Positions 10,872 through 22,015 of a DNA stretch of 64,000 nucleotides are shown piece after piece. Position numbers and translations under genes: made by a program. A model generated the notes under the pieces. That model was not told where the DNA came from, ran no database searches, and saw only the letters and a program-made list of their open reading frames with translations. This stretch comes from Diaporthe sp. PMI_573 (Eukaryota > Ascomycota > Sordariomycetes > Diaporthales > Diaporthaceae), in assembly GCA_021399435.1 (NCBI GenBank), contig JAJTUP010000036.1, positions 310,001 to 374,000 on the forward strand, read 5' to 3'. The first letter of the stretch is position 1; every line of letters begins with the position of its first letter.

Positions 10872-12442
10872 CTAGGGGCCGTTTGGTTTGGCTATCTCGC
10901 ATTCATTGGTACCAGTTTGTGTGATGCGCTTTGGTAGGCAAATTACAGGCAACTGCTCCTGCGTGAATCCCTCGGCCTCCACCCGTTGTCCATCCATTCC
11001 TGCACCTTCTCCACTGCCACACGGGCCGAAACTCTGTGTTCCACCAGGAAGGATTGGATTTCGGCCGGGGAGAACTCCCCCTTCCGGTACCTCGCTCGCG
11101 AATTCGCCCGCATATCGCTCTACTGTCTCGTCGTCTTTAGCGGGTTGCTCCGGATCCACGATGTTACCTTCCAACCGCTTGAAGACCATGCAAAAGAGCC
11201 GAAACATCATCACGTCCCTTGTCGGCATTCGGAAGCTCAATTTTCTTGTCCACACGGTCAGCCCAGATAAGTGCCCGATCTAGATGATCCAAGTGGTTTG
11301 TTGTCATTATAAGCAGCCGACCCTCTTATGCCGATACCCCCATTGAGAGCATGGAGAAGATCCGACAACAATAATTTCCCCTGCAATCAGGACTGACCCT
11401 GCGTAACATCTTCCTTGGCTTAATTAATATCCATTTCGCCTTGCCGAGGTTACGCTACACAAACAGCGTCCACATCCTCCAGCAGAAGGAGACAACAAGA
11501 CGGGAGTTCTAAGACGAGAGCGGCGAGAGATTGGCCGTCAGCGGCAGAGACATTAAGGATGTAGACGTCTAAGTCAAAGCGTCCTGTTAAGGATAAGTAT
11601 AAGCTCGATTTGCCCGTCCCAGGCGGCCCGTATAGTAGGTAGCCCTTCCGGTGAGGTATACCGCGATTAACGTGCTATGTCGGAGCTTTTGGTTTAAGAA
11701 AGGTTTTGATGCCCCGCAAAAGTCCTTACTTAATTTCCTCATTTATAACAACAGTCGATATTGGCCTAATACTCTTTAAGTTCGTCCTTTTCTATTTGCC
11801 ATTATGGTGTTTAAAGATGGTAGTCTTATTTTTGGTCAGCTTTAGATACGCGACCCGGCAGTTATCAAAAAACTACTTGAGGATTGTCGGGTATCCAAAG
11901 CACGAGACCATTACCTTATCCTCCATGCAAATGCCGAGTTTTTTCTCCACCGAGCGATACTAGAAGAGATGCTGGTTGTAGATAAAGTAAAACGTCCCCC
12001 TTCCAAGGAGAGTAGTGTAGAGGTTTTTTTTTTGCGTCCCATCGGTATAACCAGATGACCGTCTCCAGCCGACTCGGGCAAGAGACGACCGAGCTCTATG
12101 AGCAAATAGCTAAGAGGTCAGCCAGAGACCAACCATGTCGTATACTTCACTGAAAAGTTAAATATAGATTGTCGAAGCTGCCAACTATTAGTAGGCGTCG
12201 TCAAGCCGGTAAGAGGACGGACCAAAGTAAGTCTCCACCACTCTCTAGAGATATCTGCAGATATGTTTGCCGAGGAACACCAGCAACATGAAGAGAAAAA
12301 TAGGACAAAAATAGCTGTTTGTAGCCAGAATGAGCTCGATGGCGGCAAGGATGCTAGTAGAGCCAGGGATAAAGAAGTCTAGGACAGAGATCTGGGTTGG
12401 GATCAACGGAGTCGGCGAGGTGGTGTTGTTGAGCGTGGCCAT
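10872..12442 (-). pseudogene. RIP-mutated BCS1-like AAA ATPase pseudogene
   Basis: Read on the minus strand from an ATG at 12442. The N terminus MATLNNTTSPTPLIPTQ leads into a hydrophobic segment (LDFFIPGSTSILAAI), as in BCS1_N proteins. Further on are YLKLTKNKTTIF, NRGIPHRKGYLLYGPPGTGKSS (Walker A, ~11604-11650), CLLLLEDVDAV (Walker B, ~11465-11500), MTTNHLDHLDRA (sensor) and VMMFRLFCMVFKRLEG. BCS1-like ATPases are inner-membrane AAA proteins; fungal genomes carry many paralogues. The central part (~11640-12240) has numerous in-frame TAG/TAA codons where Gln or Trp is expected, plus a frameshift near 11230. Stop type and position fit C-to-T/G-to-A RIP of a duplicated gene. The C-terminal ~120 codons are eroded. 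Not functional. Confidence 0.8.
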
Positions 12443-13284
12443 CGTGAAGTTACAGGCAAGCAAGAGGTGATACGTGGGCTGTTCCTCTGATAGGTCTGGT
12501 GTGGGCAGAGGTTGCAGTACCCGAATCCGTAGATGCCGAGATGGACGTTTGTTGACGGGAGATTGGGCCTTCTTATACCCGCTGGCTGGTGAGAAAGCTT
12601 GACAGGAGATGGTTAGGCGACTGACGGAGGTGTGCAAGCGCTCCCAAACTGAGCTCCGTCCCTTGGATGCTTTGCCTTTGATCCCCAATGTCACTCTGCC
12701 GTTGACGATTGGTAACACACCTTCCCCCGGCATTTCTCTCGCCGATTATGCACACAAGCGGGCACTTTACGTTGCCGATATAACAGGGCATTGGCTGATC
12801 CAACCCCCTCAGCCGCGAGGCTGACATCGACTAGGGAGGCTTGGGCCATTGGCCAATCAGCCAACGAAATTCAGTGGATATTAACGAGAATACCGCAAAA
12901 AAATAATTGCAAAGTGTGACCCCTGCAAAAGATGAGGGAGGGGATTGCAATCTACGATCCTTCCGACAAGTGGAATAAAATGTGTAAGAAAGGTGAAACC
13001 TGAAAGCCTTTGCAATCCCATCGCCATTGGTCCCCATCATCCGCCAATCTGATACCCATCTGTAAAAGAGACCGCATTTCTGTAGCGGGAGAGAGCTGTG
13101 AACGGCGTGCCGGATTCGTGCACTACTGAGGGTATCACAGCACTTGGCCGCCCAGCTGAAGAGAAATGACATAGCCAAGAACTGTTGCAAGTGCGCCCCA
13201 ACCTCCGCCCCTTCTGTGGTGTGCCAGCGTAGCCTACGAGATTTTCCCATTCTTCTCATCGCATAGAGCCTTTCCATGGCCTGC
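12443..13284. other. intergenic between two minus-strand genes
   Basis: About 840 bp upstream of the BCS1-like pseudogene and downstream of the BAX-inhibitor gene. A minus-strand open frame at 12831-13277 abuts the start side of the intergenic region and overlaps the expected 3' UTR of the BAX-inhibitor gene; its sequence resembles no family. No other structure noted. Confidence 0.4.
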
Positions 13285-14205
13285 TTAGTTATTCTGCTGG
13301 CTGTTCAGGATGCGCAGGATGGCCAGGAACAGGTTGATGATGTCCAGGTACAAGCTGATGGCCGCGGCGATCTCCTCCTCAACATGGTGGTGGCGCATGA
13401 CCAGCTGAGTGTCCACGAGGATATAACCACTGAAGATCAGGGCGGCGAGCCCGCCGTAGATGAGCTCGCCGGTCGAGCTGTAGGGGAAGAACGCGGCCAT
13501 GAAGCCGAAGAGGATCAGCCCCCACAGCCCGCCAAAGAGGTAGGGCATCCACGAGGTGAAATCGTACTTGGTCTGGCAGGCAAAGGCCGTGAGGAAGACG
13601 AAGATGCCGGCTGTCAGGAGCACGGCGTTGAGGACGATGGAGGTCTTGTAGAAGGAGACGATGACGGAGATGGTGTACGCCTCGAGGAGGGTGAAGCCGG
13701 ACAGGAAGAGCAGGTTGGTCGGGTACGAGTGGCGCTTCCAGTAGGTCAGGAGCATCATCCCGATCGCGCCGAACATCTGTGAGCATGGCCAGCGGTTAGC
13801 AAATCATGCTGGCACCGACATGTGCGATAAAAGAGGCGGCGAGGGCTTGCGACGTACCGAAATGAAGACCAGCGCTGGATGTCCTTGGATCCATTCCTTG
13901 TAAGCCGGCGAGACGAAGCTGATGGTGCTCACGGCGCCGGTGGCCAGCAGCTGCACGGTCAGGATGGTGTAGACCTTGCGGACGAACTGGTTGCGAATGT
14001 CGATGGTCGCCTCGGCCACGGAGCCGCCGAACTTGAAGTCATCAGGAACGTTGTCCTCCGAAGAACGCGGGGCGCCTTCGCCGGCAAACAGCCGGGCCTC
14101 GTCGTCGGCGGCTTGGTAGGAGGGTGGCGCCTGGGAGTACGCAGGACCCGCCGGGACGTCGTCAGGGTCCTGCTGTGGGGCGGGGGTGTACTTCGCGTTG
14201 GACAT
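13285..14205 (-). CDS. BAX inhibitor-1 / Lifeguard-family membrane protein
   Basis: Two exons, 14205-13858 and 13776-13285, joined across an 81-bp GTACGT..GCTAAC..CACAG intron, give 279 residues. The Pro/Ala-rich N-terminal tail (MSNAKYTPAPQQDPDD, SQAPPSYQAAD) precedes the motif IRNQFVRKVYTILTVQLLAT. About seven hydrophobic helices follow, including MFGAIGMMLLTYW, LLFLSGFTLLEAYTISVIVSFY, LLTAGIFVFLTAFACQ, YLFGGLWGLILFGFMAAFF, LIYGGLAALIFSGYILVDTQLVM and a C-terminal AISLYLDIINLFLAILRIL. The acidic pair in EAYT..and DTQ..LDIIN positions matches the family's pH-sensing Ca2+ leak site. Members sit in ER or Golgi-type membranes and modulate calcium leak and cell death. No damage is visible. The 14206-14460 upstream sequence likely holds the leader and promoter. 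Confidence 0.92.
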
Positions 14206-15942
14206 GATGGTTCCGCTGTCGTGCCGGTGATGAGGAGTCGTGCAATGCTAGGTAGACGTTTCGGAGAGTCCGGTTTGGAACGTGTTTTGTCGTCGGTTTT
14301 GGGGAGGAAATGGCCAGGGCTGAGGACAAGTCGGGGGAATAATAAGCTCTGGGCGAAGGCTGTCACGAAAGAAGGTTGTAGAAAGTGAACGGCGAGGAGC
14401 AGCTGATGATGCGGCTCCCGTCGACTAGGCTGCTTAGGTGCCTCGGTGCCACTCATTACCAAGTCGCCTGGCGAGCCTGGGCGTCATCCCGACACGCTCA
14501 GGGTGACTAAGCAAATGCCTGGGCGAATGCCACAAGCCAGACATGATTGCTTCGTGGAAGCACCTTGACGAGTACCTTTCCCCATGATCTCTTTCCGGTC
14601 TCTGCCCTTCTCGGTCTGCAAAATCATCACACACTCGCATCCAAAGAGACCACTACATGCTTCCCGGGAGAGATTTATGCAAAAAAGGAGCACGGCCATA
14701 TATGTATGGAGTCTAGGCAGATGCTAGCTCCCTCTGAGGTCCAGATCATCGCCACGTCGTTTCTGCCGCCGTATAGGAGTGGTCTGGTGTGCCTCCGGCC
14801 CTAACTCTGTTGCTGGAGGAGTATTTAGGGGCCACTGCGTATTATAAGGGTTTGTAAAGTCACCGTGGTTGCTGCAACCGCCGTGGCCGTGGCCGTAGCC
14901 GTAGTCGTGCTTAAAGCGCTTGCGAGGGTCGATGCCGTCGCCGTGGGTACAGGCCCAACGTTCTTGATCGATCTGCAACGAGGTAATAGGCGAGGGAATA
15001 TGCTCAAGCCATTCAAGGATGGCGCCGGCCGACATCTGGCAGGTAATGATAATAAATGAGGTTGTGCGCTCTAGGCAGAGGGGCATAGGATACGAGGATT
15101 GTTTACATGGCGTGTTCCCAAGCAACGGTGACGATAACATTTGCTTAGGTGAGCAAGTGACCTAGGGTACGCGAGTGACCTGGGGCAGCCAAGACACAAG
15201 CTGTGGCGCAGGCCCGGACGCCATTGTACACTCTGATTGGCTAGAAGGTAGATATGGGGACAGCCCCGGCTGGGCCTTCACACCTACCTAGAGGTAACCT
15301 GCTATGAGCCGCCCTCCTGAAGGTAATACCTTGTGAGAGAATCTCCCCTAGGATAGCCCCCCATGGAACAACCTCCTGTGGGAGAACCGGTTCCCCTTTA
15401 CTTCTGTACTCTCGTAGGTACGGCACTGTGCTCTTGGTCAATCTTCGGTTAGGTTAGGTTGTTCGAGGCGTGGGGAGGTCTGGTACTGGCAGCTGGGGCC
15501 AACTGTGCCACAGCTGCAGGCAGCCTGGTCGGCCAAGGCCTGCAACAACAGGTGGGATGTCTGCGGCGTGCGTCCACGACCCCTGTGCAACCGTGCATGG
15601 GGGCCCCGATGACAGGCGGGAGACTCTGATTCAGTAAACAACTTGGGCCTCTGGGTGACGCTTGCTTTCAAGTGGGACAAGACCAGCACGGCTCCCCAAA
15701 ACGTCACCAGCACAAGATATCCAACGGGTCTCAGAGGACTCCCAATGCGACCCGGCACACCTGTCCCGACGCACCCAGTGCACTGAACCCGTCCCAGCAG
15801 CGCCCGAACCTGCTCGGCTTCTCCAACGGCTGGGGCCAGGGAGCTTGCCACGTCTACACCGCATCGCGTCTGCCAACGCCCGGCGATGAGCCGCCACAGC
15901 GCGCATAATTGAGGCTCTCGCGACGGATCAACGAGGACCACT
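14206..15942. other. intergenic region with one doubtful minus-strand frame and a repeat array
   Basis: About 1.7 kb between the BAX-inhibitor and dynein light intermediate chain starts, so it contains both promoters. A minus-strand frame at 14724-15140 contains SAGAILEWLEHIPSPITSL and a His/Gly-rich stretch and could be an eroded exon of an unknown gene. A 15-bp periodic array lies at about 15285-15400 (separate entry). Longer minus frames at 15438-16130 are antisense to the dynein gene and unsupported. Confidence 0.35.
15285..15400 (-). repeat. decayed 15-bp tandem array (locus A)
   Basis: Units of about 15 bp with the core CCTCCTGTGGG or near variants (CCCCCCATGGA, TCCCCTAGGAT, CCTTGTGAGAG, CCTCCTGAAGG) repeat about seven times. 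The unit is the reverse complement of the ATAGGAGGTTGGCCC unit seen at 34028-34147, so this copy is read on the minus strand. Copies are strongly diverged. Confidence 0.5.
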
Positions 15943-17812
15943 ATGGCGTCGAATTCCAACCGCTTCTCAACCCACACGACTGCCTCTGGCGGCTCCGAGG
16001 GCAAGAATGGCGAGCCAAAGAAGGACATGTGGAGCTCCATGCTCGACTCCGTTGCCAGCGGGAAGCGACTGCCCGAGAGGAACCTTCTCGTCATGGGTAC
16101 GCCGACGAGACTCACACAAGCCCTGTGCAAGGCCGGCGCGCGCTGACCACTTGACTAACTGCCAGGCGGAACCGTCGAGTCGCAACGAGAATTCATAGAG
16201 TCCCTCTCCAACAACGAGCTGCGGCGGAACCACGACCGCCAGAACAAGATACCTCCCGTGGCAAACCAGTTTGCGCTCGGCTACACGTACTATGACCTCC
16301 TCGATGCAGACCATGAAGGTATGTGGCGCCTCCCGCGCGTTCATGCCGGCGGACCAATCCCTGACAGACCACAGATATACTGGCCCGTATATCCACGTAT
16401 CTCCTGACCAGTCCCTCGCCTTCCTTCGCCTCGCTCATCAAACCGCTTCTCACTCCACAATCGATACCGAACACGCTACTGGTCGTCCTCCTAGACTGGT
16501 CGGAACCATGGTCGTGGGTACGGCAGCTCAGGGAATGGATGCTGCTCTTGCGGACAGTCCTGCTCGCACTCCCGGATGAGAGCAAGATAGCCATGGAGGA
16601 AGGTATGAGCATGTGGAAAGAGAGGGGCCGCGGCGGCTCTCTGAACCTCGACGGCACAACGGCAACGGCAGCCAGCGAGGGCGATGTGTCATTACCGCTC
16701 GGCCCAGGAGAATGGGAGGAACCCCTGGGCCTGCCACTCTGCGTCGTCTGCCAGAACGTAAGTCGGCCCTTCGTTGCAGCCATCGCAGGAGGTCTAACAC
16801 ACCAGCAGTCCGAGAAGATGGAATACCTGGAAAAGACGCAGAGCTGGAAGGAGGAAGAATTTGATGTCGTCCTCCAGTTCATGCGGACGATACTGCTCAG
16901 GCGTGAGTGCACCTCTTTGACTGGCACGGCCTAGACATTGCTAATGAAACGACAAGACGGCGCATCACTCATCTACACTACGCCCTCCGTGCCATCCCAG
17001 CTACCAACGCTTGTTCACTCCAGTCTCGGCATACACTCACTTCTGAAGAAGCAGCCCCTGAAGCCAAACGTTATCGACAGAGACAAGGTCGCCGTGCCTC
17101 CGAACTGGGACTCTTGGGGCAAAATCAGAGTTCTGCGTGAAGGCTTTGACGTCGAAGCTGTGAGCGAGGGATGGTCGATTGACTTGGAGACCAAGTTCCC
17201 ACCCCCGGGCAGGAACCAAGCTACTGAGAACGGGGAGGCGAACGGTGATGAGTACGACATCGACGGCTATGAGATCACCCCTGGTTCGGCAGTGACGATG
17301 TTTGAGGAATCGATCAGGAATCCAACGCTCGATGCTCTGCAGATGGCCGGACGAGACACACATTCGACGAAACTGGAAGTAGAGACGATGGACACACAGG
17401 ACTTCCTCACGTCGCAAACCCAAAGATTGGAAGCATTCAAGCAGAAGATGGAGGAGGAGAACCACAATGACGTCAAGAATGCAAAGAAGCCCCCCAAACT
17501 CGACGAAGATGGCCGCCAGGTCAATGTCAGTGACCATATCGGACCGGTGCAATTCAACGTCGGTGGCATCCAGGTTGATGCCGACGACATGATGAAGCGC
17601 CTGCAGGTATGTGTATCTCGCAACAACCGCTTCAAGCCTGCTTGTAGCTAATCCGTCTCTCTTAGGACCGTCAAGCATATGGCTCGTCGCCTGAGCCGGA
17701 GAGCCCAGTCGACGATAGCGCACAGGCACAGCAGCCCATCGACACCGAGAACCTGCAGAATTTCTTTACCAACCTCATGAATCGCAACACGTCCGCGAGA
17801 AACGGATCTTAG
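15943..17812 (+). CDS. cytoplasmic dynein 1 light intermediate chain
   Basis: Six exons (15943-16096, 16166-16318, 16375-16757, 16809-16902, 16957-17606, 17666-17812) give 526 residues with all phases consistent. The protein links dynein heavy chain to cargo adaptors during minus-end microtubule transport in the cytosol. The N-terminal Ras-like domain shows RNLLVMGGTVESQREFIESL, LGYTYYDLLD, TLLVVLLDWSEPWSWVRQL, LPLCVVCQN and a conserved HGASLIYTT segment. The P-loop position reads GGTVESQ, degenerate as in other filamentous fungal members. The C-terminal half is charged and largely disordered (MDTQDFLTSQTQRLEAFKQK) with a terminal amphipathic segment (ENLQNFFTNLMNR) of the kind that binds adaptors. 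Introns are 51-69 bp with CTAAC/CTAAT branch sites. The exon-4 acceptor could shift by one CAG. No defects. Confidence 0.92.
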
Positions 17813-18657
17813 CCTGCCCAGAGTGTCGAGGAACACGTCTCGGCCACGGAGCCTAAGGGGAGCAGAGCCGAAAGGGAATTCTCAGAGATGAAATATGAGG
17901 GAGAGAAAGATCACATTAGAGTAGATACCCCAAATGGCAAGACCATGAAATCTTGTCGAAAGCAACGGCCCTATTTCCTGCTATACTTCTGTGCTCCCAA
18001 CTCCTTGTTATTATTTTTCTTTAGAAGTACCTGCCGCTTTGCACGCCTTGACCTCCTTCTGGATTCCTATCCTCTGACTTCCTATCCTCTAAATCACCAT
18101 ACGGGAGCTGTGTTGCCCTATGGCAGTGACCACAGCACATACACTATCACAACAACCGGTTACCCTAGGGTATTCTATGGGAGGGTATCCCAGAGGAGGT
18201 TCATCCCAGAGGAGGTCAGTCCTACAGGAGGTTACCCCATGGGAGTTTATTCTACAAAGGGTAAATTTCACAGGACGTCGGGCAGTGAGCACTGCCGAGA
18301 TGGTGCACAGTGCAGAATTTGTGGCCACGCAGCAGACATCCGAGCAAAGCTCGAGTGTATCGTCTGCAACTAATCACTCGCACTATCCCCGTCCGCAGCT
18401 TCCCTCAAATTCGGCACCTCACTCTCATAATCGGTAGTCACGAGCCGGGTATTCTTCACACGGGTCTCCCAAGGATTGATAGTGTGTTGTCCATCAATTG
18501 TCTTGGCTAACAATGGTCGTTTTCACCTTTGAGTACATCCGAGAGCAGCTGGTGGAGTACCTCGTGTCCTCTCTTCTTCATCCTTCCCTGCATCCGTCTG
18601 CGTTACAACTTTCCACCCCCTTCCTCCGAGCTTACGTCTCATACTCCAGCTTACAGC
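17813..18657. other. intergenic with a 15-bp repeat element
   Basis: About 840 bp between the dynein gene and the decayed 2EXR gene. It contains repeat locus B at about 18158-18360. Plus-strand open frames here (17888-18373, 18120-18437) run through the repeat and are not supported as genes. Confidence 0.4.
18158..18360 (+). repeat. 15-bp tandem array with conserved flank (locus B)
   Basis: From ~18158 to 18276 the sequence is built of ~15-16 bp units ending in AGAGGAGG, ACAGGAGG or ATGGGAGG. The 3' flank includes GGGCAGTGAGCACTGC and then GTGGCCACGCAGCAGACA and CCGAGCAAAGCTCG. Related flank segments occur beside loci C and D. This indicates a dispersed element larger than the array itself. 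Confidence 0.55.
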
Positions 18658-19646
18658 TCATACTCCAGTGTCTTTGCCTTCCGCCAAGGGTCCCTCCCTA
18701 ATGTACAGAAGCCAGTCCAGATTGATTCTGGCACACTCTGCCTGTAGCACCCGTCGACCCCATTGATACACGCGCATCTTGGAGCAGTACGTCAGCTCAC
18801 CCAAGCCCGGCAGCCCTTTGTGTTGGACGCCGAGCATTGACACCACAACTTTGTCGCTGCTTGTCTGGCAGTCCTGGAAGAACAACACACCATCCATCAC
18901 CCATGCCTGCCTGTGCTGAGCAGCGTTTCTGTGTGAGACCAAACGCTCGCTTCATCCTCGGCTCATTCACATGGCTGCCACAGTCCGCAATGGTGGTCTT
19001 TCCTGCCTCCCATGACTCGTCCAGCTGGTCCACTTTGTACAACAGTTCCGGGAAGCCGTCCTCATTGAAGTGCTAACACAGTCCTTGTGGCCGGTCGTGA
19101 AGAGACGAAAGTGTCGAGGGTAGAGTTGAAATACACTCGAGACTCCCCGCCCGGCAGAACGCCAGCTTGTAGCGAAGGAGTGTGACAAAGCGGGACTCCT
19201 TGTTTACGAAAAGAGTTGTCGGCGGCTTAAAGGCGGTACTGGCGATGGTGTGGACCTTCTCAAGGTCCTCCTGATGGATACGACCCTTCCGCTTGGCCAG
19301 CTTCGTCGCCTTGTGCAAAAGCTTTTTGTTCTCCTGGGCGGCCAGCCGCGGGATAACGGTCAAGTCCCGTCCGACTGCTTCGACGTACGGTGATCCATCC
19401 CATTCCCTGAGCATGACGGCGAGGGAATGGAAAATTTTGGTCTCGATGACGGCGGCCGGACTGGACCCTGGCCTTACTTCCGGAGCAGTCCACATCGTTG
19501 TTGTGGGCGTCGATATGTCTTCTTATCTCAACATCTCGTGGCCCCCAAAGAAACACCCAGATCTGGGCTCTCAGCTCAGGTGGGAGTTTCGAGAATTTCG
19601 GAAAATCTGATATGGGTCCTCCATCTGGTACAACAGGCTGTGACAC
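18658..19646 (-). pseudogene. decayed 2EXR-domain protein gene
   Basis: The minus strand encodes FPKFSKLPPELRAQIWVFLWGPRDVEIRR at the start, then in a second frame PPTTLFVNKESRFVTLLRYKLAF. These are the opening and the VNxESR halves of the fungal 2EXR domain. After an in-frame TAG at ~19074 the same frame continues (HFNEDGFPELLYKVDQLDESW), and a third frame carries the tail. Frameshift(s) near 19490 and 18900 and the nonsense codon indicate a pseudogene, though an intron starting at GTAAGG near 19475 could explain the first switch. 2EXR proteins are numerous in ascomycetes and functionally uncharacterised. An intact relative lies ~630 bp away in opposite orientation. Confidence 0.6.
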
Positions 19647-20272
19647 TGTCTTGACCTGTCGGAGTACAACAGGGGCAATGTGGATGAAGCGTTATCGATT
19701 GCCTACGAGTACTCTGAGGCTCAAAGACGCCAGGTAAACGTAGAAGAGAGAGGCTTCAGACCTGACAAGGTCGACCAACTTGAGATTGGAAAAACGCGAA
19801 TGGATCGATTTGGGGGGACCTGACCTGATCAGCCTGTTAAGGCCCGCACTTGTGTACAGATGTTGGGACGAAGTGTGCTTCAACAGGCTCCTGCTCGAGT
19901 CGAGGTTGGGTCAGGAGCAACGCGTTTGCGATTTCGTCATCACAACTTGCCAACAACAGACGAAATACAAACGGTCTCTTGCGTCGTCAGGGTCATGCGT
20001 TCTAGGCGGTTGATTCACTTTTCCAAGTTTACTCGCGCACTGGATCGAGTTTCTTGTTGACTTGGCATGACTCTTCCTCAGAATCAAGCTTCTCTACTCA
20101 GGGTGTCATCACAGGCCAGCAGCAAACGACAGGCTAGTTTCACTGGCCTGAGCAGAGCATTCACAAAGTCTTGAGGGCCATTGACTCCTCAAACTGGTAG
20201 GTCAAAGGCTTGCAATATAAAGGAGCTACATTGGCTGACTTGGTGCGCCTCCTAGTTGGAGAAGCAGCAGTA
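19647..20272. other. divergent intergenic region between two 2EXR genes
   Basis: About 630 bp upstream of both the decayed minus-strand and the intact plus-strand 2EXR genes. Short frames only; no structure seen beyond possible promoters. Confidence 0.4.
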
Positions 20273-21652
20273 ATGATGTCTGACCCATCCAGCACCGACC
20301 TGGGAGAAGGCGAGCAGGCATACCCATCTTCTAAGAGTATGTTTCCCCAACGTGGAATATCAGAAATTTCTCAGACTAAATGCTCAGAAGCAGACAAGCC
20401 TGGACCATCACGATCCCCTGACGTCAAGGCCAGTGGTCAGCTCGAGCCGTTGGTGTTTCCCCCTAAAGATGACAGAAAGCTGTCTCTCTCTATCAATTTG
20501 CAGCACCAGACCAGTCTGATCACGTTGGGCCTGGGTCATTCACTTGACCTCAATTCATGTCCAGAGGAAGAGGCAGAAAAGACAATGAGGACAACCTTCA
20601 CCACCCTCCCTGCCGAGCTTCGAGTCAAAATTTACAAGATGACTTGGGAGCCCCGCCGTGTTACTCTTGTTCGATCTTGGCTGGCAGGACAGGACGACCT
20701 GCGGGAATACCAGTTTCGTGCTCGAACTTCAGATGCGTACATCTACGAATTCTTCGACGAGGACCAGGTGACCACAACAACTACAAGCACAGCTCAGCTG
20801 CCTGTAACATTCTGGATCAATAAAGAGTCTCGATATGAGACTCTCCGTCACTACGAGATTGCCTTTGCCTGCCCCAAAAACGGGAACAGCACGGTCTACT
20901 TCAACTTCGCCATTGACGAGTTGGAGATCCGTGGCCATGGCGCATTGAAAAGTATCATCACTGCAGAGGATCTTGCCAAGGTCAAAGCACTGATCGTCCC
21001 GATGGGACACAAGGCTGCTCGTGCGTCATATAACACGCTCGACACGCTTAGGGTCACACATCGCGTGGATAATCTAGACGAGAAGCTCTACGAGTTGTAC
21101 ACACGGGGCCTGGGTTCAGGGCTGGAGCCTTACAGCCCTGAGAAACCCTTACAGGACACAGACCTACGCCGACTTGCAGAGGCTCTACAAAGAGATATCA
21201 TCGAAGCACAAGGCCTACCCCAAAAGCTCCTCTCCATTTGCCCAACCCTCAAAAGAGTTCACCTCCTGCCCACAGCGACCTGTGGCCACTGGCCGACCGA
21301 GAATTTCGCAACACTGGAAGAAGAAGATGACTGGTTTCTGAAAGACAACTGTGATTGCCTCATCTGCATCTTCCATTGGACGGCCAGACATTTGGGCTTC
21401 CTGGTTGCCAACGACCCCGAGGAGCAGGTTTGGTCCATAGGTGATCCTTGCCCGCCAGGGTTCGGCGTGGATCGCGAGATGCGTTTGCAACAAATTACCG
21501 TCTCGTGGCGTGCTCGCCTCGATGCTGCAGCGTGGGACCCAGATGACGAGCGGTGCACCGCAAGGACTGTCGCCGACTGGGCTGTTGCAGGGACTGCTAT
21601 CAGAAACAAGCTGGTGGACCCTGGCGAGGCTGAGCCAATCTACATGCTCTGA
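20273..21652 (+). CDS. 2EXR-domain protein, intact single exon
   Basis: A single open frame from ATG 20273 (a second ATG follows at 20276) gives 459 residues. The first ~100 residues are Ser/Pro-rich. The 2EXR domain starts with FTTLPAELRVKIYKMTWEPRRV, followed by LPVTFWINKESRYETLRHYEIAFA and STVYFNFAIDELEI, ~residues 105-225. The C-terminal half is uncharacterised, with CDCLICIFHWTARHLGF and a Trp-rich end. The domain resembles F-box-like scaffolds in layout, but its biochemical role is not known. The frame stays open upstream to a TTG at 20210, but the ATG pair is the natural start. Codon use looks ordinary and there is no sign of RIP, unlike its neighbour. Confidence 0.8.
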   Translation: MMSDPSSTDLGEGEQAYPSSKSMFPQRGISEISQTKCSEADKPGPSRSPDVKASGQLEPLVFPPKDDRKLSLSINLQHQTSLITLGLGHSLDLNSCPEEEAEKTMRTTFTTLPAELRVKIYKMTWEPRRVTLVRSWLAGQDDLREYQFRARTSDAYIYEFFDEDQVTTTTTSTAQLPVTFWINKESRYETLRHYEIAFACPKNGNSTVYFNFAIDELEIRGHGALKSIITAEDLAKVKALIVPMGHKAARASYNTLDTLRVTHRVDNLDEKLYELYTRGLGSGLEPYSPEKPLQDTDLRRLAEALQRDIIEAQGLPQKLLSICPTLKRVHLLPTATCGHWPTENFATLEEEDDWFLKDNCDCLICIFHWTARHLGFLVANDPEEQVWSIGDPCPPGFGVDREMRLQQITVSWRARLDAAAWDPDDERCTARTVADWAVAGTAIRNKLVDPGEAEPIYML

Positions 21653-21864
21653 TGCTGTTGATATTCCGAGGACTTCATTACCTGCCTCAAGTGGAAGTGG
21701 TTTCAGACGGGAGTGCACGCAATACACAAATCTTTGCTAAGGTTTCTCCCCCGTCGATAATTTCATGAATGAATAAACAAATGTAAACCTGGTGCGCTTG
21801 AGTGACGTCCGGAGTGTGCCCAGGTGCAGGGCTCACTGCCCAAACTCCTATGGATTCAATCTCT

Positions 21865-22015
21865 CAAAAGTGCCCCTAAAACCAATCTTATGGGAAAACA
21901 CCCTGTGAACTAACTAAACTTCTATAGAAAATCCTTCTTTGGGAGAATCGCCTAGTGAACCGCCCTCTGTAGTAACACTTTCAATGGGATAACGTCCCAT
22001 GGGGTAACTGGGCAG
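21865..22015 (-). repeat. decayed 15-bp tandem array with flank (locus C)
   Basis: Units such as CTTATGGGAAAAC, CTTTGGGAGAATC, CAATGGGATAACG and CCCATGGGGTAAC recur at ~15-bp (sometimes 30-bp) spacing. Read on the minus strand, the flank just upstream (~21800-21862) contains GGGCAGTGAGCCCTGC, matching the flank at locus B. Strongly diverged. Confidence 0.5.

Noticed and set aside
12831..13277. 148-codon minus-strand frame downstream of the BAX-inhibitor gene
   Set aside because: No motif, poor composition, and it lies where the 3' UTR of the BAX-inhibitor gene is expected.
15438..16130. 230-codon minus-strand open frame opposite the dynein light intermediate chain start
   Set aside because: It overlaps the first exon of a well supported gene in antisense, shows no family motif, and is a shadow frame.
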